Origin: Clostridia bacterium
Lineage (GTDB): Bacteria; Bacillota; Clostridia; Christensenellales; Aristaeellaceae
Length of the DNA: 64,000 bases
Assembly (NCBI GenBank): GCA_017541105.1
Contig: JAFXZS010000004.1
Span: forward strand, 1 to 64,000
Direction: 5' to 3'
Positions 28,350-36,996 of this stretch are shown here, one piece after another (positions within the stretch are counted from its first letter, which is position 1; each line of letters begins with the position of its first letter). Below the pieces are notes generated by a model. The model was not told where the DNA came from and searched no databases. It was given only the letters and a program-made list of their open reading frames with translations. The translations under genes and the position numbers were made by a program.

Positions 28350-28529
28350 CATGGTTTTCCATGCAATCAAACGGCAGAATGCCTTGAAAGAAGGGTTTAG
28401 CGTAAAGAGTGGGAACAGCCTGAAGGCCTTCGCATTCCGGAAGAGGGGAGCCTTTTCCCGGGAAGCAGCGTCGGCTGAGGAAGGTTCTGTTTTCCGCTCT
28501 TTTTGATTGCCCGGAAAGAGTGTATAGAA
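28350..28529 (+). promoter_or_regulatory. Structured 5' leader of the rimP operon
   Basis: The 180-base stretch before rimP has no convincing coding frame. An AAAGAGTGGGAA segment near 28405 can pair with TTTTCCGCTCTTTTT near 28490-28505, giving a long-range stem that ends in a T run. This looks like a leader terminator or antiterminator. I cannot name an Rfam family for it. Confidence 0.45.
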
Positions 28530-29039
28530 ATGGCGAAAGCGCAGACCGCCGCAATTGAGGCCCGGTGCGGGAAGATTGCGGAGGAGATGGGGTTTGAACT
28601 GGTGGATGTATGCGTGGAGAAGGAGCCGACAGGACGGTATCTCCGCTTCTACATCGACAAACCGGAGGGAATCTCCCTGGACGACTGCGAAGCCTATCAC
28701 AAGGCAGTACGCGGGCTTGCGGATTCCGTGGATTACGATTTCATGGAGGTATCCTCCCCGGGGATTGACCGGCCCCTGAAAAAGGACCGGGATTTTGAAC
28801 GGAACCTGGGCAGCGAAATCGAGGTAAAACTGTTTAAGCCCGAAAACGGCGCCAAGGTTCTGACAGGGGTTCTGGCCGGGTATGAAGACGGAGAAATCCT
28901 GCTGGAGACAGCGGAGGGCTTCCGGAGCATTCCGCGAAAGGCTGCCGCAATGGTCAGGCCGGTTGTGGATATGGAAGGAATCGAAGACGTAGATCTTTCG
29001 GAGAATACAGAAAGCGGGGAAGAAAACGATGAAGTCTGA
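28530..29039 (+). CDS. rimP: Ribosome maturation factor RimP
   Basis: RimP helps assemble the 30S subunit. The 169-residue protein contains the typical GFELVDVCVEKEPTGRYLRFYIDKP opening (residues 21-45), the VSSPGIDRPL motif and the C-terminal SH3-like domain. I set the start at the ATG preceded by GAAAGAG; a TTG 27 bases upstream is open but lacks a ribosome site. It overlaps nusA by 11 bases, as is usual for this operon. Confidence 0.93.
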   Translation: MAKAQTAAIEARCGKIAEEMGFELVDVCVEKEPTGRYLRFYIDKPEGISLDDCEAYHKAVRGLADSVDYDFMEVSSPGIDRPLKKDRDFERNLGSEIEVKLFKPENGAKVLTGVLAGYEDGEILLETAEGFRSIPRKAAAMVRPVVDMEGIEDVDLSENTESGEENDEV

Positions 29040-30216
29040 AGTCATTGAAGCAATCAGAATGCTTGCAAAGGAAAAGGATATCAGCGAGGAAACGCTATTT
29101 AATACCATCGAGGAAGCGCTGAAGGCCGCTTACAAGAAGAACCTGCCCAAGGGCGAGATTGCGCCGAACAGCCTGGATGTTTCCGTAAACCGGGAGACCG
29201 GGGCGATTTCCGTCTATGCCAGAAAGCTGATTCTTGAGGATGAGGAGATTGAGGATTCCACCAACCAGATCTCCCTGAAGGAAGCGCAAAAGATCAACCC
29301 CACGTACCAGATGGGAGATATTGCCGAGGTGAACGTTACGCCCAACGGATTCCTGCGGGTGGCGGCCCAGACCGCGAAGCAGGTGATTATCCAGCATATC
29401 CGGGAAGCGGAACGCGGGAAGATCTACGACGAATATGTGGAAAAGGAAAGCGAAATCCTGACGGGTATCGTCGAGCGGATCGAGCCTAAAGCCGTGTATG
29501 TGGATCTGGGCCGGACGGAAGGTGTCCTTGAAAAGGAAGAAATGATTCCCGGCGAGGTCCTGCATGATGATGACCACATCAAGGTATATATTCTGGAGGT
29601 GCACAGGACCAGCCAGAATGCCGGATATACCCCGCAGGTCTATGTGAGCCGGATTCATCCGAACCTGGTCAAGCGCCTGTTCGAAATGGAGGTGCCGGAG
29701 ATTGCCGGCGGCATCGTGACAATCAAGAACATTGCCCGGGAAGCCGGCAGCCGTACGAAGATCGCGGTGCACAGCTCCGACATGATGATTGACCCGGTAG
29801 GCGCCTGCGTCGGACAGCGGGGTGGCCGGGTAGACCGGGTTGTGACTGAGCTGAAGGGCGAGAAGATCGATATCATTAAGTGGAGCAGCAATCCCGCCGA
29901 ATTTGTCGCGAACGCGCTGAACCCCGCCCATGTTCTGAGCGTGTATCAGGCACGGGATGAAAAGGCCTTCCGGGTGATCGTGCCGGACAATCAGCTGAGC
30001 CTGGCCATCGGCAAGGAAGGACAGAATGCCCGCCTGGCCGCCAAGCTGACCGGTTGGAAAATTGATATCAAGAGCCAGAGCCAGGCAGCCGAAATGAACG
30101 ATATGGTGGATGAAAACGGCGAAATGACCGAATACGTCCAGGTGGAGACACCCACCTATGAGAGCTTCACAATGGACTTTGACGCATCGCTGAACGGGGA
30201 CGACGACACCATGTAA
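29029..30216 (+). CDS. nusA: Transcription factor NusA
   Basis: NusA binds RNA polymerase and nascent RNA and controls pausing and termination. The 395-residue protein has the N-terminal polymerase-binding domain (1-125), an S1 domain (about 133-200; [16 protein letters not shown]), and two KH domains (about 225-350) with [11 protein letters not shown] and [24 protein letters not shown] motifs. It lacks the C-terminal acidic repeats found in Proteobacteria, as expected in Bacillota. Its start overlaps rimP, so the two are translationally coupled. Confidence 0.97.
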   Translation: MKSEVIEAIRMLAKEKDISEETLFNTIEEALKAAYKKNLPKGEIAPNSLDVSVNRETGAISVYARKLILEDEEIEDSTNQISLKEAQKINPTYQMGDIAEVNVTPNGFLRVAAQTAKQVIIQHIREAERGKIYDEYVEKESEILTGIVERIEPKAVYVDLGRTEGVLEKEEMIPGEVLHDDDHIKVYILEVHRTSQNAGYTPQVYVSRIHPNLVKRLFEMEVPEIAGGIVTIKNIAREAGSRTKIAVHSSDMMIDPVGACVGQRGGRVDRVVTELKGEKIDIIKWSSNPAEFVANALNPAHVLSVYQARDEKAFRVIVPDNQLSLAIGKEGQNARLAAKLTGWKIDIKSQSQAAEMNDMVDENGEMTEYVQVETPTYESFTMDFDASLNGDDDTM

Positions 30217-30256
30217 CCCTCATGCTTCGGTAGGAAAGACAATAAAGGGGTATGCC

Positions 30257-30568
30257 ATGAAGCCGAGAAAAATCCCCATGCGCATGTGCGTGGGATGCCG
30301 GGAAATGAAGGAAAAGCTGGATCTGATCCGGGTGGTACGAAGCCCGGAAGGAGCTGTTTTTCTGGATCCGACGGGCAAGAAATCAGGGCGGGGCGCCTAT
30401 GTCTGCCGGAATGCCGAATGCCTGAAACGGGCGATTCGGCAGAAACAGCTGGAACGACAGCTGGAGATTACGCTGCCGGAAGAGACAGTCTCGGCCCTGA
30501 ACGAGGAGATGGCAGCCCTGAATACCGCGGAGGAATACTCATGGATGAGCAGCGGATCAGGGGATTGA
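30257..30568 (+). CDS. rnpM: RNase P modulator RnpM (YlxR family)
   Basis: The 103-residue protein shows the YlxR signature: PMRMCVGCREMKEKLDLIRVVR near the start and GRGAYVCRNAECLKRAIRQK, with four cysteines that may bind zinc. The B. subtilis homologue is reported to bind the RNase P RNA and modulate its activity. It lies between nusA and the L7Ae-like gene, the invariant Bacillota order, and overlaps the latter by 28 bases. The symbol ylxR is also in use. Confidence 0.93.
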   Translation: MKPRKIPMRMCVGCREMKEKLDLIRVVRSPEGAVFLDPTGKKSGRGAYVCRNAECLKRAIRQKQLERQLEITLPEETVSALNEEMAALNTAEEYSWMSSGSGD

Positions 30569-30834
30569 TGGGGCTTTGCGTCCGCGCGGGGCAGGCGGTT
30601 TTCGGGGAAGACGGATGCCGGAAAGCCCTGGTACAGGGGAAATGCGGCCTCCTGCTGGCGGACGGGAATATCAGCCTAAACTCCCGGAAACGCTATGAAG
30701 AGCTGTGCGAGCGGACCGCAACTCCCATGCGGGTTCTGCCGCCGGGACTTCTGGAGGAGGCCACGGGGAAACCCGGCGCGGCCATGGCTGTAAAACCGGG
30801 CTCCTTTTCGGAACAGATGATCCGCTGTCTCTGA
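30541..30834 (+). CDS. ylxQ: L7Ae-family RNA-binding protein YlxQ
   Basis: This 97-residue protein is a small L7Ae/L30e-fold ribosomal-like protein, probably binding kink-turn RNA. It opens with [24 protein letters not shown], the usual L7Ae-type start, and contains a [10 protein letters not shown] strand. The ATG at 30541 lies inside rnpM, with GCGGAGG 6-12 bases upstream, so the two genes overlap. It sits before infB as in other Bacillota. Confidence 0.87.
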   Translation: MDEQRIRGLMGLCVRAGQAVFGEDGCRKALVQGKCGLLLADGNISLNSRKRYEELCERTATPMRVLPPGLLEEATGKPGAAMAVKPGSFSEQMIRCL

Positions 30835-30893
30835 CGGGACAGCTTGAAATACACAACATTCATGCCGAATACGGCAGGGGGTACAAACGTCGA

Positions 30894-33731
30894 ATGGCGA
30901 AGGTGAACTTGAAGGATACCACCAAAGGGCTGGTAGAAGAAGCTTCCGGAATTCTTGAAAAAGCAACGGGAATCCGCAAAGAGGCGGATGCTCTCTTTGA
31001 GGCGCTCCGGCGGATGGATCAGGAGATCAGCCGGCAGAAGGATGAGGAAGCGCTGCGCAGAAGACAGCAGGAACAGATGAAAGCGCAGTCTTCGCACACA
31101 AAAGCTTTTACCATGCTGGATGATGACGAAAAGCAGATGATGGAAGCGGCGCTGCAGGAGGAGAAGACGAAAAAAGCGTCTCCCCCGGCAGAAGCGGAAA
31201 CGCCGAAAGAACCGGCGGCGACGCAGGCCGAACCGGCTGCCGTACCCGAAGAATCCGCAAAGGCCGCGAAAGCAGCGCCGGCGCCGGAACCTGCCGCTGA
31301 GCCGCCCAAACCCGCAAAGCAGGCGAAACCCGAAGAGCCGAAAAAACCGGCTATCGGGCAGATTATCAGCCGTCCCGGAGACCATCCGAAACCCGCACAG
31401 AATCCGCCGGCACAGCGTCCGGCGGGACAGGGTCCCTATGGCCGTCCGGCGGGACAAGGCCCCTATGGCCGTCCGGCAGGCGGACCGCAGCAGGGTCCCT
31501 ATGGCCGCCCGGCAGGCGGACAACAGCAGGGCCCGTATGGCCGTCCGGCAGGGCAGGGTCCCTACGGCCGCCCGGCCGGCAGCCCGCAGCAGGGCCCGTA
31601 TGGCCGTCCGGCAGGCGGACAACAGGGCGGATTTGCCCGTCCCGCAGGGCAGGGGAACTACGGCCGTCCGGCAGGCGGTCCCCAGGGAGGACAGGGACGC
31701 GCAGCCGGCGGGCAGCAGGGCGGACCGCGCGGCGGCGCCGGCGGACGCAGCAGAACTCCTGAGCTGGCAGTTCCCATGGAAAAGGAACGGGTTTCCAATT
31801 ACGATCCGAACAAAAAGAATTATATCCGGCAGCATGATCCGGAACACGTCAGCAGAAACCGGAAACAGGCCAGCAAGAACAGCGGCTTCAACGGATATGA
31901 CGACGAGGTGATCCGCGGCGGGAAGCGGGCGAGAAGCAAGAAGCCCAGCGCGCAGCAGATGATGGCGCCCATCAAGATTGAAACCGCCTATATGGCCGGT
32001 GATACCATCACAGTCCGCGATCTGACCGAAAAGATCGGCAAGCCTGCCGGAGAAATCATCAAAAAACTGATCATGCTGGGCAATTTCGCAACCATCAACA
32101 GCGAGATCGATTTTGATACGGCACAGCTTGTCTGTTCTGACTTTGAGATTACGCTGGAACGCAAGCAGGAGCAGACGGCGGAAGCGGCTCTGGTAGCGGA
32201 AGACTTTGATGATGCCGAGGAGAACCTGAAGGCACGTCCGCCGGTTGTGACGATTATGGGCCACGTGGATCACGGCAAAACAAGCCTGCTGGATTATATC
32301 CGCAAGAGCCGTGTGACGGCAGGCGAAGCCGGCGGAATCACCCAGCATATCGGCGCATATACGGTCAACGTGGACGGAAGACAGATCACTTTCCTCGATA
32401 CACCCGGACACGAAGCATTCACCGCCATGCGCGCCCGCGGAACCCAGGCGACGGATATTGCCGTACTGGTGGTTGCAGCGGATGACTCCGTGATGCCGCA
32501 AACCGTCGAATCCATCAACCACGCGAAGGCGGCTGAAGTACCGATCATCGTGGCAATCAACAAGATGGACAAGCCGGATGCCAATCCGGAGAAGGTCAAG
32601 CAGGATCTGACACAGTACGGCCTTGTCTGTGAAGACTGGGGCGGTGAAACGATCTGTGTGCCCGTATCCGCCAAGACCGGTGACGGTGTGGACGAGCTGC
32701 TGGAGATGATTCTTCTGCAGGCGGACGTACTGCAGCTGCAGGCCAATCCGAACCGTCTGGGGCGCGGTGTCATTATCGAAGCGAAGCTGGATAAGGCCCG
32801 CGGCCCGCTGGCCACTGTATTGCTGCAGAACGGTACGCTGCACGTGGGCGACAGCATCATCGCGGGCATGGCATCCGGCAAGGTCCGGGCGCTGATTAAC
32901 GACAAGGGTGATCGCGTGGATTCCGCCGGGCCTTCCATGCCGGTTGAGATTATGGGCTTCGATGATGTGCCCAGCGCCGGCGATGAAATGATTGCCGTCG
33001 GCGACGATCATCTGAGCCGCCAGGTGGCGGATGAGCGCCGTGAGAAGCTGAAGGCCAGCCGCGAGGCGACTATGGCGAAGATGACCATGGAGAACCTGTT
33101 CTCCACCATTGAAGCCGGCAAGGTGACCACGCTGAACCTGATCATCAAGGCAGACGTGCAGGGATCCGTGGAAGCGGTCAAGCAGGCCATGGAAAAACTG
33201 AGCAGCGAAGAAGTCCGGATCCGCGTGCTGCACAGCGCGGCAGGCGCGATCACCAAGGACGACGTCAACCTGGCTTCCGCGTTCAACGCCATTATCATCG
33301 GGTTCAATATCCGGCCGGACGCATCCGCACGGGAAGCGGCCGAAAAGGCCAAGGTGGATGTACGGCTGTACACCGTCATCTATAAGGCGATCGAGGATAT
33401 GGAACTGGCCATGAAGGGGATGCTCGAACCGGAATACAGGGAAGTGCTGCTGGGCCATGCCGAAGTACGGAATGTATTCAAGATTACCGGCGCGGGCATT
33501 ATTGCCGGCTGCTATGTGCAGGACGGCAAGATGCAGCGGAACGCCGGAGTCCGGCTGCTGCGTGACAGCGTGGTCGTGTTCGAAGGCAAGCTGAGCAGCC
33601 TTCGCCATCTGAAGGATGATGTGAAGGAAATGGCGGCAGGATATGAATGCGGTATGAGCCTGGAAGGCCATAACGACATCAAGGAAGGCGATATCGTCGA
33701 GTGCTACATGATGGAGGAGATTCCGCGGTAA
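30894..33731 (+). CDS. infB: Translation initiation factor IF-2
   Basis: IF-2 is the GTPase that places initiator tRNA on the 30S subunit and promotes subunit joining. The 945-residue protein has an N-terminal domain (1-60), a low-complexity linker with at least seven (P/N)YGRPAG repeats (about residues 180-265), an IF2_N region (near 365), then the G domain with GHVDHGKT (456-463), DTPGHEAF and NKMDKPD, and C-terminal domains II-IV. The start was set at the ATG of MAKVNLKD; an AGGGGG site lies 12 bases upstream. The Gly-rich linker is longer than in most relatives. Confidence 0.96.
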   Translation: MAKVNLKDTTKGLVEEASGILEKATGIRKEADALFEALRRMDQEISRQKDEEALRRRQQEQMKAQSSHTKAFTMLDDDEKQMMEAALQEEKTKKASPPAEAETPKEPAATQAEPAAVPEESAKAAKAAPAPEPAAEPPKPAKQAKPEEPKKPAIGQIISRPGDHPKPAQNPPAQRPAGQGPYGRPAGQGPYGRPAGGPQQGPYGRPAGGQQQGPYGRPAGQGPYGRPAGSPQQGPYGRPAGGQQGGFARPAGQGNYGRPAGGPQGGQGRAAGGQQGGPRGGAGGRSRTPELAVPMEKERVSNYDPNKKNYIRQHDPEHVSRNRKQASKNSGFNGYDDEVIRGGKRARSKKPSAQQMMAPIKIETAYMAGDTITVRDLTEKIGKPAGEIIKKLIMLGNFATINSEIDFDTAQLVCSDFEITLERKQEQTAEAALVAEDFDDAEENLKARPPVVTIMGHVDHGKTSLLDYIRKSRVTAGEAGGITQHIGAYTVNVDGRQITFLDTPGHEAFTAMRARGTQATDIAVLVVAADDSVMPQTVESINHAKAAEVPIIVAINKMDKPDANPEKVKQDLTQYGLVCEDWGGETICVPVSAKTGDGVDELLEMILLQADVLQLQANPNRLGRGVIIEAKLDKARGPLATVLLQNGTLHVGDSIIAGMASGKVRALINDKGDRVDSAGPSMPVEIMGFDDVPSAGDEMIAVGDDHLSRQVADERREKLKASREATMAKMTMENLFSTIEAGKVTTLNLIIKADVQGSVEAVKQAMEKLSSEEVRIRVLHSAAGAITKDDVNLASAFNAIIIGFNIRPDASAREAAEKAKVDVRLYTVIYKAIEDMELAMKGMLEPEYREVLLGHAEVRNVFKITGAGIIAGCYVQDGKMQRNAGVRLLRDSVVVFEGKLSSLRHLKDDVKEMAAGYECGMSLEGHNDIKEGDIVECYMMEEIPR
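31430..31690 (+). repeat. In-frame repeat region of infB (PYGRPAG units)
   Basis: Units of 27 to 36 bases encode QGPYGRPAG with short Gly/Gln spacers. Six units are exact PYGRPAG; degenerate NYGRPAG and FARPAG copies follow. The core TATGGCCGTCCGGCAGG is nearly identical between copies, which suggests recent expansion. Confidence 0.85.
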
Positions 33732-33732
33732 A

Positions 33733-34113
33733 ATGAGTTATCAAAGAATCGACAGAATTTCGGAGGAGGTCCGCCGGGAGGTGGATGCAATTATCCGGGA
33801 GGAACTGGGAGACCCCAGAATCGACGGTACATTTTCCATCACCAGGGCAGAGGTGACGGGCGATCTGCGGTACGCGAAGATCTATGTCAGCGTGCTGGAG
33901 GATGACAGGAGAGAAAGCCTGATGGAAGCCCTCAAAAACGCGAAGGGGTTCATCCGCCGCTCCCTCGGAAAACGGATGATTATCCGATACAGTCCGGAAC
34001 TGGTTTTCATCAGCGACAAGAATATTGAGTACGGCGTACATATCGCCAAAGTGCTTGCGGAAACGGTGAGAGCAGAGGAAAACGCAGATGGGAACCATGA
34101 AAACAAATCCTGA
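33733..34113 (+). CDS. rbfA: Ribosome-binding factor A
   Basis: RbfA helps mature the 16S rRNA 5' end and 30S subunit. The 126-residue protein has the family opening RIDRISEEVRREVDAIIREELGDPR and the LRYAKIYVSVL strand with the KH-like RRSLGKRM segment. It starts one base after the infB stop, and its end overlaps the next gene by 26 bases. Confidence 0.94.
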   Translation: MSYQRIDRISEEVRREVDAIIREELGDPRIDGTFSITRAEVTGDLRYAKIYVSVLEDDRRESLMEALKNAKGFIRRSLGKRMIIRYSPELVFISDKNIEYGVHIAKVLAETVRAEENADGNHENKS

Positions 34114-35062
34114 AGCGATTGCCCGTTGTATCCAAGAGGCCCGGACCATTGCGGTTGTGAGCCATGTCAACCCGGACGGAGACACACTGGGAAGCGCGAC
34201 AGCCATGCGCCTGATTCTGCGGAAAATGGGCAAGGAAGTGACACTGTTCTGCGACGGAAAGGTTCCGGACATGCTGTGCTTTCTGCCCGGGGCGGAGCTT
34301 TTCCGGGTTCCCGGGGAGAATGAAGGCCCCTTTGACCTGATGCTGGCCGTGGACGTGAGCGATGAAAAGCGCCTTGGAGCCTGCGCCGTGCTGAAGGAAA
34401 AAAGCCGGAGAACAGCACAGATCGACCATCATCCCACCAATCCGCGCTATATGGAGGAAAACAGTGTGGACGGGGGCTGTGCGGCTACATGCCTGCTGAT
34501 CCGCGAACAGATGCGGACGCTGGGAGTGAAACTGGATCAGGAGATTGCTGTTTGCCTGTATACCGGAATCAGTACGGACACGGGTAATTTTTCCTTCGGA
34601 TCCACAAACGCGGACGCCTTCCGTGTGATGGGTGAACTGATGGAGCATGATCTGCCGCTGGCAAAACTGAACCGGATCCTGTTCCGGGAAAGAAGCCGGG
34701 AGCAGATCAAACTGCTGGGCCGCGCCATTGAGAGCATGACCTTCCGCGGAAACGGAAAGATTGCCGTGATGAAACTGACAAAGCAGGATTTTGCTGACAG
34801 CGGCGCGCTGAGCGAACATACGGATACGCTGGTGAACTACGGGCTGGATACGGTCGGAACGGAAATGGCTTTGCTTGCGCGGGAGGCTGACAGCGGACAG
34901 ATAAAATTCAGCCTGCGGGCACGGGAGCCAAAGCGGGTGGATGAGATCGCAAAGCTTTTCGGCGGGGGAGGACATCCGCAGGCAGCCGGAATCACCATGG
35001 ACGGAACCATGGAAGACTGCGTGGAAGCGGTGCTCGCCGAAATGGAAAAAGCAGAAGGATAG
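34088..35062 (+). CDS. nrnA: DHH-family oligoribonuclease / pAp phosphatase NrnA
   Basis: NrnA degrades short RNA oligonucleotides and 3'-phosphoadenosine 5'-phosphate. The 324-residue protein has the DHH domain motifs VNPDGDTLGS (28-37), AVDVSDEKR, IDHHPTN and TGISTDTGNF, and a C-terminal DHHA1 domain ending in GGGGHPQAAG. The start at 34088 has an AGAGGA site 9 bases upstream, inside rbfA. Position between rbfA and truB is conserved. Confidence 0.93.
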   Translation: MGTMKTNPEAIARCIQEARTIAVVSHVNPDGDTLGSATAMRLILRKMGKEVTLFCDGKVPDMLCFLPGAELFRVPGENEGPFDLMLAVDVSDEKRLGACAVLKEKSRRTAQIDHHPTNPRYMEENSVDGGCAATCLLIREQMRTLGVKLDQEIAVCLYTGISTDTGNFSFGSTNADAFRVMGELMEHDLPLAKLNRILFRERSREQIKLLGRAIESMTFRGNGKIAVMKLTKQDFADSGALSEHTDTLVNYGLDTVGTEMALLAREADSGQIKFSLRAREPKRVDEIAKLFGGGGHPQAAGITMDGTMEDCVEAVLAEMEKAEG

Positions 35063-35065
35063 GGA

Positions 35066-35962
35066 ATGAACGGCTATTTCAATATCATGAAACCCTCGGG
35101 AATGTCCAGCGCTGCCGCAGTGGCAGTGATGAGACGGCTGTCGGGGGAAAAACGCACGGGTCACGCCGGCACACTGGATCCGGAAGCCGCAGGCGTTCTC
35201 CCTGTTATGACAGGGAAAGCCACGCGGCTTTTCGATTATCTGGTTGACAAGGAAAAGGAATATGAAGCCGTAGCGGCTTTCGGGCGAAGCACAGATACCC
35301 AGGATGCCACCGGGGAAACCCTGGAAACGGGAGACCGGTATCCGGATCTGGAAACGGTTCGGGAAAAGGCCGGAGAGATGACGGGAGAAATCCTGCAGCG
35401 CCCGAGCATGTACAGCGCCATCAAGGTCGGCGGAAAGCCTCTTTACGCCCGGGCACGAAGAGGGGAAACCGTGGAAGTGCCGGAGCGCAAGGTTATGATT
35501 TACAGCATCGATGTGCTGGGAGAAGCACCTGAACACGGCGTCCGGCTGCGCATCCGATGCGGAAAGGGAACCTATATCCGTACACTTTGCGATGACCTTG
35601 GAAAAAAATGCGGTTGTCCGGCCCATATGCGAAGCCTGCTGCGAACGCAGAGCGGCGCGTTTTCCCTGGATACGGCGATGACGCTGGAGGAAGCCCGGGA
35701 ACTGGCCGCGGCCGGAAGGCTGACGGAACGGCTGCTGCCTCCGGATTATCCCCTGATGCATCTGCCGGCGGCGGATATTCCGGAAAGATTTGAGAAGCTG
35801 GTGCGGGCCGGCGCAAAGATTCCTGCAGGAAGGCTTATTGAGACACTGCCTGTGGAGGGCAGGTTTCTGCGGGTCTACCTGCGGAAAGAGTTCTGGGGAA
35901 TCATGCAGCGGGAAAAGGATATGCTGGTCTGGAAAGTACAGATTTCACCGGAACAGGAATGA
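35066..35962 (+). CDS. truB: tRNA pseudouridine(55) synthase TruB
   Basis: TruB converts U55 of the tRNA T-loop to pseudouridine. The 298-residue protein has the typical FNIMKPSGMSS opening and the catalytic motif GHAGTLDPEAAGVLP with D38. The KEYEAVAAFGRSTDTQDATG and GTYIRTLCDDLG motifs follow, and a C-terminal PUA-like region. It begins 3 bases after nrnA. Confidence 0.95.
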   Translation: MNGYFNIMKPSGMSSAAAVAVMRRLSGEKRTGHAGTLDPEAAGVLPVMTGKATRLFDYLVDKEKEYEAVAAFGRSTDTQDATGETLETGDRYPDLETVREKAGEMTGEILQRPSMYSAIKVGGKPLYARARRGETVEVPERKVMIYSIDVLGEAPEHGVRLRIRCGKGTYIRTLCDDLGKKCGCPAHMRSLLRTQSGAFSLDTAMTLEEARELAAAGRLTERLLPPDYPLMHLPAADIPERFEKLVRAGAKIPAGRLIETLPVEGRFLRVYLRKEFWGIMQREKDMLVWKVQISPEQE

Positions 35963-35977
35963 TGGAAGAGGATGCTT

Positions 35978-36937
35978 ATGCGTGTAATCCGGAAGCAGGA
36001 ACCAGGCGGGGAGCGGGTTCTGGCCCTGGGGACGTTTGACGGCGTACACAGGGGGCACCAGAAGCTGCTGGAAACCGGGAAGGCTTATGCCACGGGACAT
36101 GGCATTCCGCTGCGGGCCTGTTCCTTCGACAGGCATCCGCTGGAGGTGCTTTGTCCGGAAAAGGCACCAAAACTGCTGACGACTCTGGCGGAAAAGACGG
36201 AACTGATGCAGCAGTGCCAGGTGGATGAACTGCTGCTTATGCCCTTTACACGGGAAACGGCGGACCGGGAACCGGAGGATTTTCTGCAGCAGCTGAGAGA
36301 CTCTGTGATATTGCGGGCTGTGGTGGCCGGATGGAATTATACCTTCGGCAAAGGCGGCAGAGGGAACGCGGAAATGCTGCGGGAAGACGGCCGTAAACAC
36401 GGATACCGGGTACTGATTGTGCCGCCTGTCAAAGACGGGACGGGAGAGATTATTTCCTCGAGCCTGGTCCGCAGCCGGCTGCAGGAAGGAAAAATCGAGG
36501 ATGCAGAAAAATTGCTCGGGCACCATTATTCCCTTCGCGGGAGAGTGACGGACGGGAAGCATATGGGGCATCGGATCGGTATGCCGACAGCCAACGTGCA
36601 AACCGCGCCGAGTAAACAGCTCCCTGCTTTCGGGGTCTACCCCGGTATCGCGGCGATTGCCGGACATCGTTGGGCCGCGGCGGTCAATATCGGGGTGCAG
36701 CCAACGCTTCCGTCCGGCCGGGTGACTGTCGAGGCGCATATACTGGATGATGAACCGGACCTGTACGGAAAGGAAATCCGGCTTATGCTGGGAAACCGCA
36801 TCCGTACGGAGCGCAAATTCGGGTCACCGGAGGAACTGACCTGTCAGATCCGGAAGGATATGGAAGATGTACGAAAATGGATTAGATGGTCAGAAATCGG
36901 ACAGTTCGCTGCCTTGCAAGGAAACGGCAGAGAATGA
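35978..36937 (+). CDS. ribF: Bifunctional riboflavin kinase / FAD synthetase
   Basis: RibF makes FMN and FAD from riboflavin. The 319-residue protein has an N-terminal nucleotidyltransferase domain (LALGTFDGVHRGHQKLL with the HxGH-like HRGH; SSSLVRSRLQEG) and a C-terminal flavokinase domain (about 185-305; LRGRVTDGKHMGHRIGMPTANV, PGIAAI, VEAHILD). The second ATG was chosen because AGAGG abuts the first. It ends the rimP-ribF operon. Confidence 0.94.
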   Translation: MRVIRKQEPGGERVLALGTFDGVHRGHQKLLETGKAYATGHGIPLRACSFDRHPLEVLCPEKAPKLLTTLAEKTELMQQCQVDELLLMPFTRETADREPEDFLQQLRDSVILRAVVAGWNYTFGKGGRGNAEMLREDGRKHGYRVLIVPPVKDGTGEIISSSLVRSRLQEGKIEDAEKLLGHHYSLRGRVTDGKHMGHRIGMPTANVQTAPSKQLPAFGVYPGIAAIAGHRWAAAVNIGVQPTLPSGRVTVEAHILDDEPDLYGKEIRLMLGNRIRTERKFGSPEELTCQIRKDMEDVRKWIRWSEIGQFAALQGNGRE

Positions 36938-36943
36938 TATAAT
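36914..36943 (+). promoter_or_regulatory. Promoter of glycogen phosphorylase
   Basis: TTGCAA and an extended -10 (TGA-TATAAT) are 18 bases apart. The -35 lies in the last codons of ribF and the -10 just after its stop. Confidence 0.75.
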
Positions 36944-36996
36944 CAAAAGGCTTGCGGGAAACCGTAATGACGGCGCAGGATTTGAGGAGGAACGGT

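Noticed and set aside
30286-30540. Extension of the ylxQ frame back through rnpM
   Set aside because: It is the off-frame of rnpM; YlxQ begins at 30541.
30705-30893. Upstream extension of infB into ylxQ
   Set aside because: The extra residues have no IF-2 similarity; the MAKVNLKD start fits the family.
30693-33671. 992-codon open frame opposite infB
   Set aside because: Shadow of infB, without a start site or family features.
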